NCBI GenBank assembly: GCA_026391655.1
Contig: JAPLDR010000026.1
Location: 346 to 48,101 of the forward strand
Origin: Bacteroidia bacterium
GTDB lineage: Bacteria; Bacteroidota; Bacteroidia; Bacteroidales; Prolixibacteraceae
Reading direction: 5' to 3'
Length of the DNA stretch: 47,756 nt
A program made the translations under genes and the position numbers. The notes below the pieces were generated by a model. That model did not search any database, had not been told where the DNA came from, and saw only the letters and a list, made by a program, of their open reading frames with translations. This document shows positions 9,691 to 19,399 of this stretch, in pieces (within the stretch, counting starts at the first letter, position 1; every line of letters starts with the position of its first letter).

Positions 9691-9932
9691 ATATGGTATT
9701 GCTAATCTTAAAACTAAAATGATGAACCCAGGTAAAAAAAGAGTTAGAAACAAAGAGCCGATAAACATATATGCTAATTAGTAGTAAATGAGTAAGTAAG
9801 CTAATTATTTATGGATAAAAAACCTTCTACTGATCATCCCAATTTCGAACTTAAAATGAAGTGTAAGCACTGATAAGACATGAAGATTGACAATCATAAT
9901 ATTAACAATTTATTATTTTAAAAACTATCGAT

Positions 9933-10958
9933 ATGAAAAAACTATTATTATTTGTAGCGGCAATTCTTGCCTCAGTGAATTTAGCAAACGGGCAAGCACG
10001 TACAATTGCAGGACCACTTCGTCCAAGTGCGACTGTACCGTATACTTATGCAGTTAATATTTCTGCCATAAATGGATATACGGATGCCGGCAATTTTACA
10101 TGGTACGTTACGACCAATCCGGATATCATTTCTGGCTCAGAAGTTCCTTCAGCGGGAAGCGTCATTACGGTGGGTACCGGACTTACCTATGGGAAAGCCA
10201 ATGTGGCTGCCGGTCAAAAAACCATTAATTTAATTTGGTCTGCTGATGCTGTGGCGCTTGCGGTAACCAATCCGTATTATCTGATTGTTAAGTATGGTCA
10301 AAATAGTGGCACTTGCAGCGCTTCGAATATGAAGGTCTGGAAGATCAGTCCAGTTAATAATTTTCTGTTGGCAATTGAAGCCGTTGACAATGCAGGACTT
10401 AGCACAACCGGAATATATTGTGCTGCAGATATAACAAATGCTGTGATATCTGATGATCATGTAGCCTATGCATATGGGAGAAACACCTTCTATTCAAAAG
10501 TTACGGCCTCAAATATTACGGGCGAATGGACTCCTTCAGTGAAAATTTCCACCTTAAATATAGGGCAGACAATTAATGAGTTGGGATGGTCCGCAACGGT
10601 TTCCGGGACATATACTGCCTTCACTGGAGCAGCCAATTCTACAGGTGGGGAATTTACTTCTCCGGTCAAGGCAATCGCTGCATCCGATGGTTCACTTCTC
10701 ATTTTTATAAAGCTTGTGATTTCGAATGGAACATGGGAAGGTCTAACAGATCAAAACATAGCAATAGGGATTGATGGGGCTTATAGTGCTGCCAGTCTTA
10801 AGGATGTGATAAGCAACACAGATTGTACTGAAGAGGTTAATTTTGGTAAAACAGTTACCCAAACAATTAAAGCTCGTCCGACAATTATTTCAAATACTCC
10901 GTCAGGCGATCCGCTGGCTGTGCCAATACCGCCCGTTACTAATTTTTTAATTCCTTAA
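9933..10958 (+). CDS. Secreted protein of unknown function
   Basis: 341 residues beginning MKKLLLFVAAILASVNLANGQ, a textbook signal peptide. The mature part is rich in Thr, Ser, Ala, Asn and Gly, with alternating beta-type patterns (NFTWYVTTNPDIISG, INLIWSADAVALAV), and a few Cys (GTCSAS, IYCAAD, DCTEE). It ends in a Pro-rich tail, VPIPPVTNFLIP, and has no recognisable sorting domain. I do not recognise the family. The position between an Ig-rich exoprotein and a type B sorting-domain protein suggests a surface or extracellular structural role. It has its own AT-rich leader of 242 bp. Confidence 0.7.
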   Translation: MKKLLLFVAAILASVNLANGQARTIAGPLRPSATVPYTYAVNISAINGYTDAGNFTWYVTTNPDIISGSEVPSAGSVITVGTGLTYGKANVAAGQKTINLIWSADAVALAVTNPYYLIVKYGQNSGTCSASNMKVWKISPVNNFLLAIEAVDNAGLSTTGIYCAADITNAVISDDHVAYAYGRNTFYSKVTASNITGEWTPSVKISTLNIGQTINELGWSATVSGTYTAFTGAANSTGGEFTSPVKAIAASDGSLLIFIKLVISNGTWEGLTDQNIAIGIDGAYSAASLKDVISNTDCTEEVNFGKTVTQTIKARPTIISNTPSGDPLAVPIPPVTNFLIP

Positions 10959-11241
10959 ATATATACACGAATAAATATTTAAATATCAATGACATATGGA
11001 TCATTATTAAATATATAAGTAAAGCTAATAAAATGGAATAAGCAATTAGAGAATTAAGATTAGATACAAATTTAGCAAATGACAATTCAAAGTATTGATA
11101 TGCTGAGAATTGAGAAGTAATTGTAATGCTTGAATCTTTCAATTTAGGCCAGTATATATCTAATAGGAGCGATACTGACAATTTGTGATTTTAATATCTC
11201 AAAGCTTAATCGTATGATATAAATATAAATTCTTGAGGTAA

Positions 11242-12663
11242 ATGCTTGTTTACACAAAATTTAAAATTGTAGGAATGGCAGTTTTGTTTCTATTGTTTGC
11301 GGTAGATATTGCTACCGCACAAGGAATTAATTCGGTCCTTACCGGCGAGTGCAGTAAACTAAGAGTTGAAGGTTGTCCGGGAAATAGCTTTTTTTGGAAA
11401 ATATTTAATGACAGAAATTTAAAGACTGAGGTTTCGACCGGGGATGTTGAGTTTTTGGAAGGAAACTCAGGTGCGGAGGTTATTGTGAAGTGGAATAAAA
11501 CGGGCGAGTATTACTTTAGGGTGCAATCGTTTACCCCCTCCGGATGTTCGAACCTCAAGGTTGGGAAAATGCAGGTTCTTGACTCGCACGTTGTCGCAAA
11601 TGCCGGAGCCGATACACTTATCGGATCGTGCCGTCAAATGATATTAAACGGTTCAGCATCACAAGGGGATATAATTCGTTATGAGTGGTCAATAATTAAT
11701 CCGGGAGGAATAATTATAAATGCAGGAAGCAAAATTGCAGAATTTTCGTTGTCTTCCAGTTACAAGGGAGATTTGCCTGCAAAGTTCAGGATCAAATTAA
11801 TGGTAACCGATAGATTTGGAAATACTGATAGTGATACAACAATGGTTGAAATCGACAACCGACCAATGGCCAAAATAGTTTTTACTGATAATTTTGATAT
11901 AAAAGATCATAAAATTTTAGATGGGACAAATTCTTTTGGAACAAAAATTGGCTATGACTGGTATACAGGTAATGGAACAATCATAAGTGACAATAAAAAG
12001 CCGGTTGTAATTGTTAAAGTTCCGGGGATTTATAGTTTATTAGTCAAAGACAAATACGGATGCGAGTCTTCGATAACGCAAAAGTTGTTTGATTTGCAAA
12101 AGGTTTTAATTGCGAATCCAGATTACGGACGGTGTTCCTGGGCTGATGAATTGATCATCTCTGTTCTTGATAATGATTATAGTTCGGATGACAATATTAT
12201 CATTGAATCTGTTGTGATCACTGAAAATCCCATGCGTGGAAATGTTATTGTGCTTAATGGTGGAGTATTAAAATATATACCTTATGTGTGTGCTTTAGGT
12301 CGTGATAAATTTAAATATAAAGTATCTGATGAATACAACTTATGTGATTCAACGGAAGTAATTGTTGATGTATTTGATCCCCCAATCGGAAAAACTGATG
12401 GTTTTTCGCCGAATGGTGATGGGTTAAACGATTTGTTTGTTTTCAAAGATTTGGAAAACTACCCGGGATCAAAACTGAGAGTTTTCACGGTAAACGGGCT
12501 GATCATCTACAAAAGCGATAATTATCTGAATGATTGGGATGGAAAAATCCTTAGCCGTGGTACAAGGGATCGAAGAACCATTCCAAGTGGGAGTTATTAC
12601 TATGTACTTAAGTTAGGCGGGGCAAATCGCACACTTAAAGGGTCTATATACATTGTTTACTAG
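11242..12663 (+). CDS. Secreted protein with PKD-like domains and gliding-motility-type (type B) C-terminal sorting domain
   Basis: 473 residues with signal peptide MLVYTKFKIVGMAVLFLLFAVDIATAQ. A PKD-like domain is visible near 120-205 (NAGADTLIGSCRQMILNGSAS, RYEWSIINPGG). A cadherin/VCBS-like domain is near 290-375 (VLDNDYSSDDN, GRDKFKYKVSDEYN). From about residue 378 comes the gliding motility-associated C-terminal domain: GFSPNGDGLNDLFVFKDL, then LRVFTVNGLIIYKSDNYLNDWDG and PSGSYYYVLKL. Such domains send proteins through the type IX secretion system and usually depend on a partner of the PorP/SprF family, which is encoded next. The protein is thus probably exported to the surface; its ligand is unknown. 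Confidence 0.85.
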   Translation: MLVYTKFKIVGMAVLFLLFAVDIATAQGINSVLTGECSKLRVEGCPGNSFFWKIFNDRNLKTEVSTGDVEFLEGNSGAEVIVKWNKTGEYYFRVQSFTPSGCSNLKVGKMQVLDSHVVANAGADTLIGSCRQMILNGSASQGDIIRYEWSIINPGGIIINAGSKIAEFSLSSSYKGDLPAKFRIKLMVTDRFGNTDSDTTMVEIDNRPMAKIVFTDNFDIKDHKILDGTNSFGTKIGYDWYTGNGTIISDNKKPVVIVKVPGIYSLLVKDKYGCESSITQKLFDLQKVLIANPDYGRCSWADELIISVLDNDYSSDDNIIIESVVITENPMRGNVIVLNGGVLKYIPYVCALGRDKFKYKVSDEYNLCDSTEVIVDVFDPPIGKTDGFSPNGDGLNDLFVFKDLENYPGSKLRVFTVNGLIIYKSDNYLNDWDGKILSRGTRDRRTIPSGSYYYVLKLGGANRTLKGSIYIVY

Positions 12664-12797
12664 ACAATTGCAGATTACAACTCCTATAGAATGGACAAAG
12701 CTTTTTTATCCTTATTTGGGAAATATTAGCATAATCTCTTCTACTATGATTTGTTTTTTGATTTATTAATTATATTTGATCGCTAATTGATCTAATT

Positions 12798-13751
12798 TTG
12801 AAAAAAACCGGAAACATATTGGTTAATAGGGTTATAGGTCTTACGCTTTACCTGATTGTGGGGTTTGCATTTTATGGCTTTTCGCAGCAAGATCCTGTGT
12901 ATACTCAGTATATGAATAATTTGCTGACGATTCAGCCTGCTTATGCCGGAATTTCCGGCGCATTAAATATTACAGGAATTTCGCGTGCTCAGTGGGTAGG
13001 TTTCGAGGGCGCTCCAAATACGAATTCAATGACTATTAGTGGTCCTCTAAGCAGGTTTAATGTTGGGTACGGAATTTCGATAGTAAATGATAAGGCAGGA
13101 CCTATTCGTCAAAATGGGGTATATATTGACTACGCTTATCGCGTAAGGTTAAATCAGGATCAATTTCTCTCCTTTGGTTTAAAGGGAGGATTCAGTGTTT
13201 TTCAGGCCTACCTTTCTGGTTTAACTATTATTGATTGGAATGACCGTGTTTTTGCCGATGATATTAATGTTAAGTTTCTGCCAAATATGGGTGTTGGTAT
13301 CATGTGGCACGGTGAACGGTTTTTTTTAGGGGCATCTGCCCCTAAAATAATAAAAAACAGAATTCAAAGTGATAATGCCGAAAAGACAAATGTTTATAGA
13401 GAAGTTCTCCATTTTTATGGTATGGGAGGATATGTTTTTTTTCTAAATGACATGCTTAAATTTAAACCGACAGTCTTATACAGGTGGTCTGAAAGAACTC
13501 CAAGTTTCTTTGATGTTTCGGGGAGTTTTTTACTCTACGATCGGGTATGGTTTGGAGCGACTTATAGATTTGAAAATTCGTATGGACTTATCTTTCAGTT
13601 TAATGTTAATAATCAGCTTAAATTTGGGTACTCCTATGATCAGACTACCTTCCATCCTACGCAGGTTAATGCAGGTACGCATGAGTTTCTGATCAGTTAT
13701 GATTTTGTTAATAGTCGAAGAAGCAGGCAGGTTGCGCCCAGATATTTTTAA
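12798..13751 (+). CDS. PorP/SprF family type IX secretion outer-membrane protein
   Basis: 317 residues starting at a TTG (12798) with signal segment ILVNRVIGLTLYLIVGFAFYGFSQ. The mature N-terminus QDPVYTQYMNNLLTIQPAYAGISG is the PorP/SprF hallmark, followed by ISRAQWVGFEGAPNT and beta-barrel strands ending in FLISYDF. In Flavobacterium, SprF is needed for secretion of the type B adhesin SprB, and paralogues pair with neighbouring type B substrates. This one follows the type B protein at 11242-12663 by 134 bp, so the two form a likely substrate/partner pair. No ATG fits upstream of the signal peptide. Confidence 0.9.
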   Translation: MKKTGNILVNRVIGLTLYLIVGFAFYGFSQQDPVYTQYMNNLLTIQPAYAGISGALNITGISRAQWVGFEGAPNTNSMTISGPLSRFNVGYGISIVNDKAGPIRQNGVYIDYAYRVRLNQDQFLSFGLKGGFSVFQAYLSGLTIIDWNDRVFADDINVKFLPNMGVGIMWHGERFFLGASAPKIIKNRIQSDNAEKTNVYREVLHFYGMGGYVFFLNDMLKFKPTVLYRWSERTPSFFDVSGSFLLYDRVWFGATYRFENSYGLIFQFNVNNQLKFGYSYDQTTFHPTQVNAGTHEFLISYDFVNSRRSRQVAPRYF

Positions 13752-13866
13752 GCTTTTATTAGTCTGTTGTATATTTAAGATTGTCGCTTTTATCTTTTTT
13801 AAGTACCTTCATTCTTTTAAACTTTATCAAAGATTTTAATTTTTATTACATATTTAAATTATTATC

Positions 13867-14409
13867 ATGAAAACTAAGTTATTATGTTTTTTGATTTTTC
13901 TTTTTGTAATCGGAGGATGCAATAGCATTAAAGAGGCTACCACTATCAATGTTTCTACGCATCTGAAAACTGATATTCCTGTGGTTGTTACTGCTGTTGG
14001 CATGAAGTCATTTGATCTGATTGCTATAGGTAACTCGGTTTCATTTACTAAAACACAGGATCTTGCACTTAGTAGCGATGTTGAGCTTGCTCCATACCTC
14101 GAAAGAATTAAAGCAATCGACTTGAACTCAATGGTCGTTGCAATTTCCGGTCTTAGTGCAGGCCAGACGATTAATTCTGTCACTTTGAATGTGACGGGCG
14201 TGGGAGATATATTCACGCAAACTAATATTACTTCGACGAATAATTCATTTACGCCTGTAATTGCCTCCGGAATACTTGATCAGGTTGCGGCAAAGCTCAC
14301 TGCAGACCGGAAAATTATCCTTACTGTTTCGGGTAATGCAAGCGGAACTATGACATTTACAGTAGGTTTGAATATTGATACTACAGTAATAGTTTATACG
14401 ATTAGTTAA
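13867..14409 (+). CDS. Small lipoprotein of unknown function
   Basis: 180 residues. MKTKLLCFLIFLFVIGGC is a lipoprotein signal with Cys18 as the lipidated residue. The rest is beta-type and Thr/Ser/Val rich: TDIPVVVTAVG, VVAISGLSAGQTINSVTLNVTGVGD, and a last strand TMTFTVGLNIDTTVIVYTIS. It resembles small outer-membrane-anchored lipoproteins often seen in Bacteroidota, but I cannot name a family. It closes the secreted-protein island and is followed by a clear terminator shared with the convergent TPR gene. Confidence 0.7.
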   Translation: MKTKLLCFLIFLFVIGGCNSIKEATTINVSTHLKTDIPVVVTAVGMKSFDLIAIGNSVSFTKTQDLALSSDVELAPYLERIKAIDLNSMVVAISGLSAGQTINSVTLNVTGVGDIFTQTNITSTNNSFTPVIASGILDQVAAKLTADRKIILTVSGNASGTMTFTVGLNIDTTVIVYTIS

Positions 14410-14430
14410 GTATGTTATATCCGTAAATTG

Positions 14431-14461
14431 AAACCGATGATGCTTCATTATCGGTTTTTTT
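14431..14461 (+). terminator. Terminator after the lipoprotein gene
   Basis: An 8-bp perfect stem, AAACCGAT (14431-14438) with ATCGGTTT (14450-14457), around an 11-nt loop, followed by Ts to 14461. It is 22 bp after the stop codon and 20 bp before the end of the convergent TPR gene. Confidence 0.8.
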
Positions 14462-14480
14462 ATAGTTTTCGAAATTTAGT

Positions 14481-16709
14481 TTATTCTACAAGAAAGTATC
14501 TTAACTGATCAAGCATGATAGGAACATCGTCTGGGTCAACGCCTTGTTTGATAAGATGATGTAGATCTTCGTTAAAGGCTTCTATAAAGTCTTCCTCAGA
14601 ACTGACGGGATCGTTTATACTTTTTTTGTAAAAGTCAAGGGCAGCTTTCCTGTGCCCGAGGCACCATTGTACGTGACCCATGTTGAGCAAATCATATTTG
14701 TTAGGTCCATCTGAAATTAGTTGTTCGTAGTATTTCTCAGCCTGTTCAACTTTTCCAACAAGAAAAGAGCACCAACCAATGGGCCGCCATATTTTTTTAT
14801 TTCCCGGTGAAAGATATTCAACTTTATAATATGACTTTAGAGCATCTTCATAGAGATTAATCTCCATCTGGCATTGTCCGATAGAAACATGTAAACTTAA
14901 ATTATCTGGTTCGAGAATTTCGGCTTGTTGAAAGTATTCAAGCGCTTTAACCGGTTTTTTCAGGTTGCGGTAGCATAAAGCGATTTTTTTCAAATTCCAG
15001 CATTTATTTTGATCGAACAGGTCGGCTTTAAGGTAAAAGCTGAGTGCCTTTTTATAGTCCCCCATTTTCTGATGACAAAAAGCCAATTTCTGAAGCATTT
15101 CAGCATCATCGTCCCTTTGAAGCAACAATTCATAAATATCAGCAGCCTCGCGGAAATAGTTTTTAGCAAAATTAAACTCTGCAATGTTTCGTTGAATTTT
15201 TAAATCTTCGGCTAATAATTTTTTGAAGGCGAATTTATTATGAAAATCGAACCTCCAGGCAAAAATGTCTTCGAAACCTTCGCGTTGAGGATGAATTTTA
15301 AAGAAACGGTAAAGATCTCGAACATATTGACTGATAATTGTTTCTGCCTTTTTATTATGCGATAAAAATGAATCATCTTTTACAATTTCTTCAAATTGCT
15401 CCGATTCGGCTTTTAAGGAATCAGAAACCATTTTTTTATAATCAGTCGGAATATTCAATATGCTGAAGAAAAACGAATATTTATCTGAATTACAAAGCAT
15501 TGGTGATTTCATGATCAGATGTGTAAATGTAAGATCATCACCAGATTCTTTGCTGATCGGATTTCTTTTTATTTCAGGATGATCAGGTGTAAATGGGAAA
15601 AACCAGTTTGCAAATTCGCTAAAAAACGGAAAATGCTTAAGCATTGAAAATGAGCTTAAAAATACGTCGGCCCCTTCGAGCTGCATCTCAGTTAGTTCCT
15701 CCATTTTACCCATCAACTCCGGAGAGTCTTTGAGAATCTCCTGCCACTCCGGGTTTTTATCTTCAGAACCTTCTGTCAACAAACTTTCGATATTCAATTT
15801 ATTACGAAGATTGGGACTTAGTTTGATCATTTCAGGTATAATCTCATCCTGAAGCTTTCGCTGGATTTTCTCTGTCTCCTTGCTACGGATAAATTGAAGG
15901 ATGGATTTTTCAAAATTTGATTTAAACCGTGGATCTTCAATCAGAATTTCCAACCTACCAGTGATAGCATGGAAAAATGGCATTCTTTTGTCATAGTTAT
16001 ATATGCTTATTAGTAAGCCAATTAAAGCTCTTTGACTAACCTCTTCATCCAAGTTTTCATATGCATTAAAAAGGAGTATGAGCTTATTCTCATCGAAAAA
16101 GCGCATCAGACTGAGGGTGAGCCCGGTAACAATAAGTGATTTTTCGTAAAAAGGGAAAGCCTCATTTTTTTGAAATGATCTGAAAAATTGAATTTCATTT
16201 TCTGTCAGTCGGTCGATAAACCAAAAGTGGTAGAAAAGGGTATAAATATTTTGCAGGTGTATCTCTGCATCTATCCAGGTATCGTCACTCCCTAAGGATT
16301 GATCGGGGAGAAGTAATCTAAGTTCTTTTTGTACCGTATAATTCTCCAAGCCCTGTAAAAATTTCTTAAAATCAGTTATATAGCGTTTGGCAAATCCTCG
16401 TTTCTTTTGATATTCAATAGATTGTGAATATTTTATTCGCAGATGCTCAAAAGTATTGTCAGCAAGTTCAAAAGTGGATATTAATAGGTGTTCATAGATC
16501 TTTTGCCTTTCGGGATCGTTGATCCCTTCTACCGTATATTTGAGCATGAATTTATAATTTTGCTCAAGACCGATATACTCATTCCGGAATTCACCAATAC
16601 CACTTGCCGAAATTAGTTGTTCCAGATGATCGAAGGCAGGCTTTAGCGTACGGGCTGACAGCAAGTTGCAAACCTGTTGGTATTTCTCTTTTATCTCTAT
16701 TTCAGTCAT
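14481..16709 (-). CDS. Tetratricopeptide repeat protein, about 742 residues
   Basis: From the ATG at 16709 (a TTG nine codons earlier is also possible). No signal peptide is seen, so the protein is probably cytoplasmic. The N-terminal two thirds are helical, with no motif I recognise. The C-terminal third has about five TPR units: FREAADIYELLLQ, YKKALSFYLKADLF, PVKALEYFQQAEILEPDN, YEDALKSYYKVEYLSPGN and VEQAEKYYEQLISDGPNK. TPRs bind protein partners; the partner is unknown. It is divergent from ppk1 with about 130 bp between the starts. The gene ends facing the lipoprotein gene across a shared terminator region. Confidence 0.8.
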   Translation of the reverse strand: MTEIEIKEKYQQVCNLLSARTLKPAFDHLEQLISASGIGEFRNEYIGLEQNYKFMLKYTVEGINDPERQKIYEHLLISTFELADNTFEHLRIKYSQSIEYQKKRGFAKRYITDFKKFLQGLENYTVQKELRLLLPDQSLGSDDTWIDAEIHLQNIYTLFYHFWFIDRLTENEIQFFRSFQKNEAFPFYEKSLIVTGLTLSLMRFFDENKLILLFNAYENLDEEVSQRALIGLLISIYNYDKRMPFFHAITGRLEILIEDPRFKSNFEKSILQFIRSKETEKIQRKLQDEIIPEMIKLSPNLRNKLNIESLLTEGSEDKNPEWQEILKDSPELMGKMEELTEMQLEGADVFLSSFSMLKHFPFFSEFANWFFPFTPDHPEIKRNPISKESGDDLTFTHLIMKSPMLCNSDKYSFFFSILNIPTDYKKMVSDSLKAESEQFEEIVKDDSFLSHNKKAETIISQYVRDLYRFFKIHPQREGFEDIFAWRFDFHNKFAFKKLLAEDLKIQRNIAEFNFAKNYFREAADIYELLLQRDDDAEMLQKLAFCHQKMGDYKKALSFYLKADLFDQNKCWNLKKIALCYRNLKKPVKALEYFQQAEILEPDNLSLHVSIGQCQMEINLYEDALKSYYKVEYLSPGNKKIWRPIGWCSFLVGKVEQAEKYYEQLISDGPNKYDLLNMGHVQWCLGHRKAALDFYKKSINDPVSSEEDFIEAFNEDLHHLIKQGVDPDDVPIMLDQLRYFLVE

Positions 16710-16778
16710 CTCAATTTTGTTTTTACAGCTTTTCAAACTTACAAGAAAAACAGTTCAATACAAAAATAAGAGTGACGA

Positions 16779-16810
16779 TTGTCTTATTTTAAGATGATTA
16801 TTTATCTTTA
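16779..16810 (+). promoter_or_regulatory. Possible promoter for ppk1
   Basis: TTG at 16779-16781 and TATCTTTA at 16803-16810 (TAnnTTTG with the last base changed) are 21 bp apart. A start of transcription near 16817 would leave the ATG at 16837 as the first usable start, not the one at 16810. Confidence 0.35.
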
Positions 16811-16836
16811 TGAAATTAATTTCGGAACAGAACGCT

Positions 16837-18879
16837 ATGAACACAATACTTCGAAGTAAAGAAATTAGTTGGTTATCATTTAATGAAAGACTTCTTCAGG
16901 AAGCCACAAAGCAGGAAGTACCTCTGATTGAGCGACTTAAGTTCCTTGGAATTTATTCTAATAATCTTGATGAATTTTTTCGGGTGCGTGTTGCCATCCT
17001 TAGACGTTTGGCAATGATTGGTCAAGTGGAGCTTGCGGAGGGGGGAAATCCACGCGAGGTTCTTTCGCAAATTGAAGAGATTGTCATTGAACACAGCAAC
17101 CGATTTGAAGAGATCTATAACCAGATTCTAAAAGAATTGGCTCATGAAAATATTTTCATTATTAACGAGAAACAGTTGACACCTGAACAAGGTGAGTTTG
17201 TGACGCTATTCTTCAAGAGAGAGGTTAGGCCTCGGATAATGCCGATTATCCTGAAAAAAAGCACCAAAATGCCCCAGTTGCGCGATGATGCTATCTATCT
17301 CGCTGTTGATATGGCAAAGAATAAAAAATCGGAATATGCGCTAATCGAAGTTCCTACCGACCTGCTTCCCAGGTTTGTTATAATCCCTTCAGACGATGAT
17401 AAAACGTATATTATTCTTCTTGAAGATGTTATTCGTTACGAATTGGACGATACCTTCTATATGTTCAGCTACAAAAAAATCAGCTCATATATCTTCAAAT
17501 TAACGCGAGATGCTGAGCTCGATCTGGATGATGATGTGGCAGAGAGCTATGTAAAACTTGTTGCAAAAAGTATTGTGAAGCGCGGTAACAGTGCGCTTGT
17601 TCGATTTGTTCACGACAAGGAGATACCAGAAAATTTACTCACTTTTCTTCTCTATAAACTGAATTTCAAGAAGGAGGATGTTGTTATCGGAGGAAGCAGA
17701 ATCCATAATTTTAAAGATTTTATGGAGTTTCCAATGGTAGGGGCTGAACATCTTTATTATAAGCCGATTAATCCTGTAAAACACCGGAAAATTGTGCATG
17801 GGCAAACCTATTTGAATAGCATCAGTAAAGGCGATATTTTATTTCATTTTCCTTATCACTCTTTCTATCATTTTATTGATTTATTACGTGAAGTCTCTAT
17901 TGATCCGAAAGTGACGGAAATAAAAATGACTGGCTACCGATTGGCGCGTAATTCACATATTATTAATGCATTGATTAATGCAGCCCGAAATGGGAAAAAG
18001 GTTACAATGGTCCTCGAACTTCAGGCTCGTTTTAATGAACATGACAATATTCAATATGGTAATATGCTTGGCAAAGAGAATGTTAAGGTGATTCTTGGTG
18101 TTCCTGGTCTCAAAGTGCATTCCAAGTTGTGTCTGATCACACGCAAAGAAAAGAAAGAAACTAAGAAGTATGCATTCATAGGTACCGGAAATTTTAATGA
18201 AGCAACGGCTAAAGTTTTTTCAGACCAACTGTTATGCACTATTGATCCTAATATTACACGCGAAGTGACTCGTGTTTTTGAATTTTTTGATCGCAATTAC
18301 AAGATCGGAAGATTCCAGCATCTGCTGGTTTCACCCTTTACGATGCGGACCAAAATAGTTACGATGATCAAACAGGAGATATCGAATGCAAAAGCGGGCA
18401 TTGAGGCTCGTATTTATCTGAAATGCAATAATTTGGTCGATCATGAAATAATAAATAAAATCGATGAAGCGGCAAAATGTGGTGTAGATGTCAGATTGAA
18501 TATCAGGGGAATGTTTTCGATGTTTACTTCCTCTTCTGACGGTCTGGTAAATATTCCGGCTATTGGATTGATTGATAGATACCTTGAACACTCAAGATTG
18601 TATTATTTCTTTAATGGAGGTGAGGAAAAAGTCTATATCTCATCATCGGACTTTATGTCCCGTAACCTTGACCGAAGGGTCGAAGTTGCTGTTCCTGTTT
18701 ATGACAAGGAAATCAAGGAAGAGTTGATGGATTTTTTCAATTTGCAATGGCAGGATAATAACGCTGCAAGAATTCTGGACAATGATTTAAACAACATAAT
18801 CAAAGACAAAGGAAAGGAACCTCAAGTAAAATCACAATTAGGTTTTTATGATTACCTACGCGATAGAAATGTGCGATAA
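16837..18879 (+). CDS. ppk1: Polyphosphate kinase 1
   Basis: 680 residues from ATG 16837. The N-terminal domain shows the PPK1 pattern SKEISWLSFNERLLQEA and FLGIYSNNLDEFFRVRVA. The autophosphorylated His lies in GLKVHSKLCLI at residue 428. The second catalytic His is in YLEHSRLYYFFNGG at residue 585. These match the spacing of E. coli His435 and His592 exactly (157 residues). PPK1 makes inorganic polyphosphate from ATP, reversibly, at the cytoplasmic side. No exopolyphosphatase gene (ppx) adjoins it. Instead it overlaps a small HEAT-like gene by 11 nt, suggesting translational coupling. Confidence 0.96.
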   Translation: MNTILRSKEISWLSFNERLLQEATKQEVPLIERLKFLGIYSNNLDEFFRVRVAILRRLAMIGQVELAEGGNPREVLSQIEEIVIEHSNRFEEIYNQILKELAHENIFIINEKQLTPEQGEFVTLFFKREVRPRIMPIILKKSTKMPQLRDDAIYLAVDMAKNKKSEYALIEVPTDLLPRFVIIPSDDDKTYIILLEDVIRYELDDTFYMFSYKKISSYIFKLTRDAELDLDDDVAESYVKLVAKSIVKRGNSALVRFVHDKEIPENLLTFLLYKLNFKKEDVVIGGSRIHNFKDFMEFPMVGAEHLYYKPINPVKHRKIVHGQTYLNSISKGDILFHFPYHSFYHFIDLLREVSIDPKVTEIKMTGYRLARNSHIINALINAARNGKKVTMVLELQARFNEHDNIQYGNMLGKENVKVILGVPGLKVHSKLCLITRKEKKETKKYAFIGTGNFNEATAKVFSDQLLCTIDPNITREVTRVFEFFDRNYKIGRFQHLLVSPFTMRTKIVTMIKQEISNAKAGIEARIYLKCNNLVDHEIINKIDEAAKCGVDVRLNIRGMFSMFTSSSDGLVNIPAIGLIDRYLEHSRLYYFFNGGEEKVYISSSDFMSRNLDRRVEVAVPVYDKEIKEELMDFFNLQWQDNNAARILDNDLNNIIKDKGKEPQVKSQLGFYDYLRDRNVR

Positions 18880-19399
18880 TGAGGATACTGAAAACATTAA
18901 AAGTAAAACCCTGAGTTTTGGTGTAAAAGAACTGGGGATATGGAAAAAATCTGTTATAGCTGATGAGAGACTTTTTAATCAGCTTTTTCAGTTCATTTTT
19001 TCTGATGATCAACGTTTATCATGGCACTGTTGCTGGATTATAGATAGCGCCTCCGAAGAGTTTCCTGATTTACTTGCCGATAAGCTTCCGGAGATTATTG
19101 CCGGACTTTTATCCACAAAAAATGGATCCTTAAAAAGACATTTTACCCGAATTCTGTGTCGATACCAAATTCCGGAAGAATACCTGGGAGCGATTGTCAA
19201 CCGAAGTTTTGAATTACTTGCACCGTCAGAACCCATCGCGGTTCGCGCTAATGCTTTGCAGCTTCTTTTCAATATTGCTCAGCATTTACCCGATTTAAAA
19301 GGGGAACTAATTTCAGTGATCGAGTGCTTGATGGAAGAGGGCGGTTCTGTCGGTTTTATCAATCGGTCAGGGAAACTGCTTAGGCAACTCCGATCTTAA
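18869..19399 (+). CDS. HEAT-like helical repeat protein, unknown function
   Basis: 176 residues from the ATG at 18869, which overlaps the ppk1 stop by 11 nt; an ATG at 18848 is also possible. The sequence is a series of short helical pairs (LFNQLFQFIFSDDQRLSWHCCWIIDSASE, LKRHFTRILCRYQIPEE, IAVRANALQLLFNIAQHLPDLKGELISVIECLMEEG) in the manner of HEAT/adenylation-type repeats. There is no signal peptide and no catalytic motif. Overlap with ppk1 suggests the two are made together, but a functional link is only an inference. Its stop overlaps by 4 nt the stop of the convergent membrane-protein gene. Confidence 0.7.
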   Translation: MCDNEDTENIKSKTLSFGVKELGIWKKSVIADERLFNQLFQFIFSDDQRLSWHCCWIIDSASEEFPDLLADKLPEIIAGLLSTKNGSLKRHFTRILCRYQIPEEYLGAIVNRSFELLAPSEPIAVRANALQLLFNIAQHLPDLKGELISVIECLMEEGGSVGFINRSGKLLRQLRS

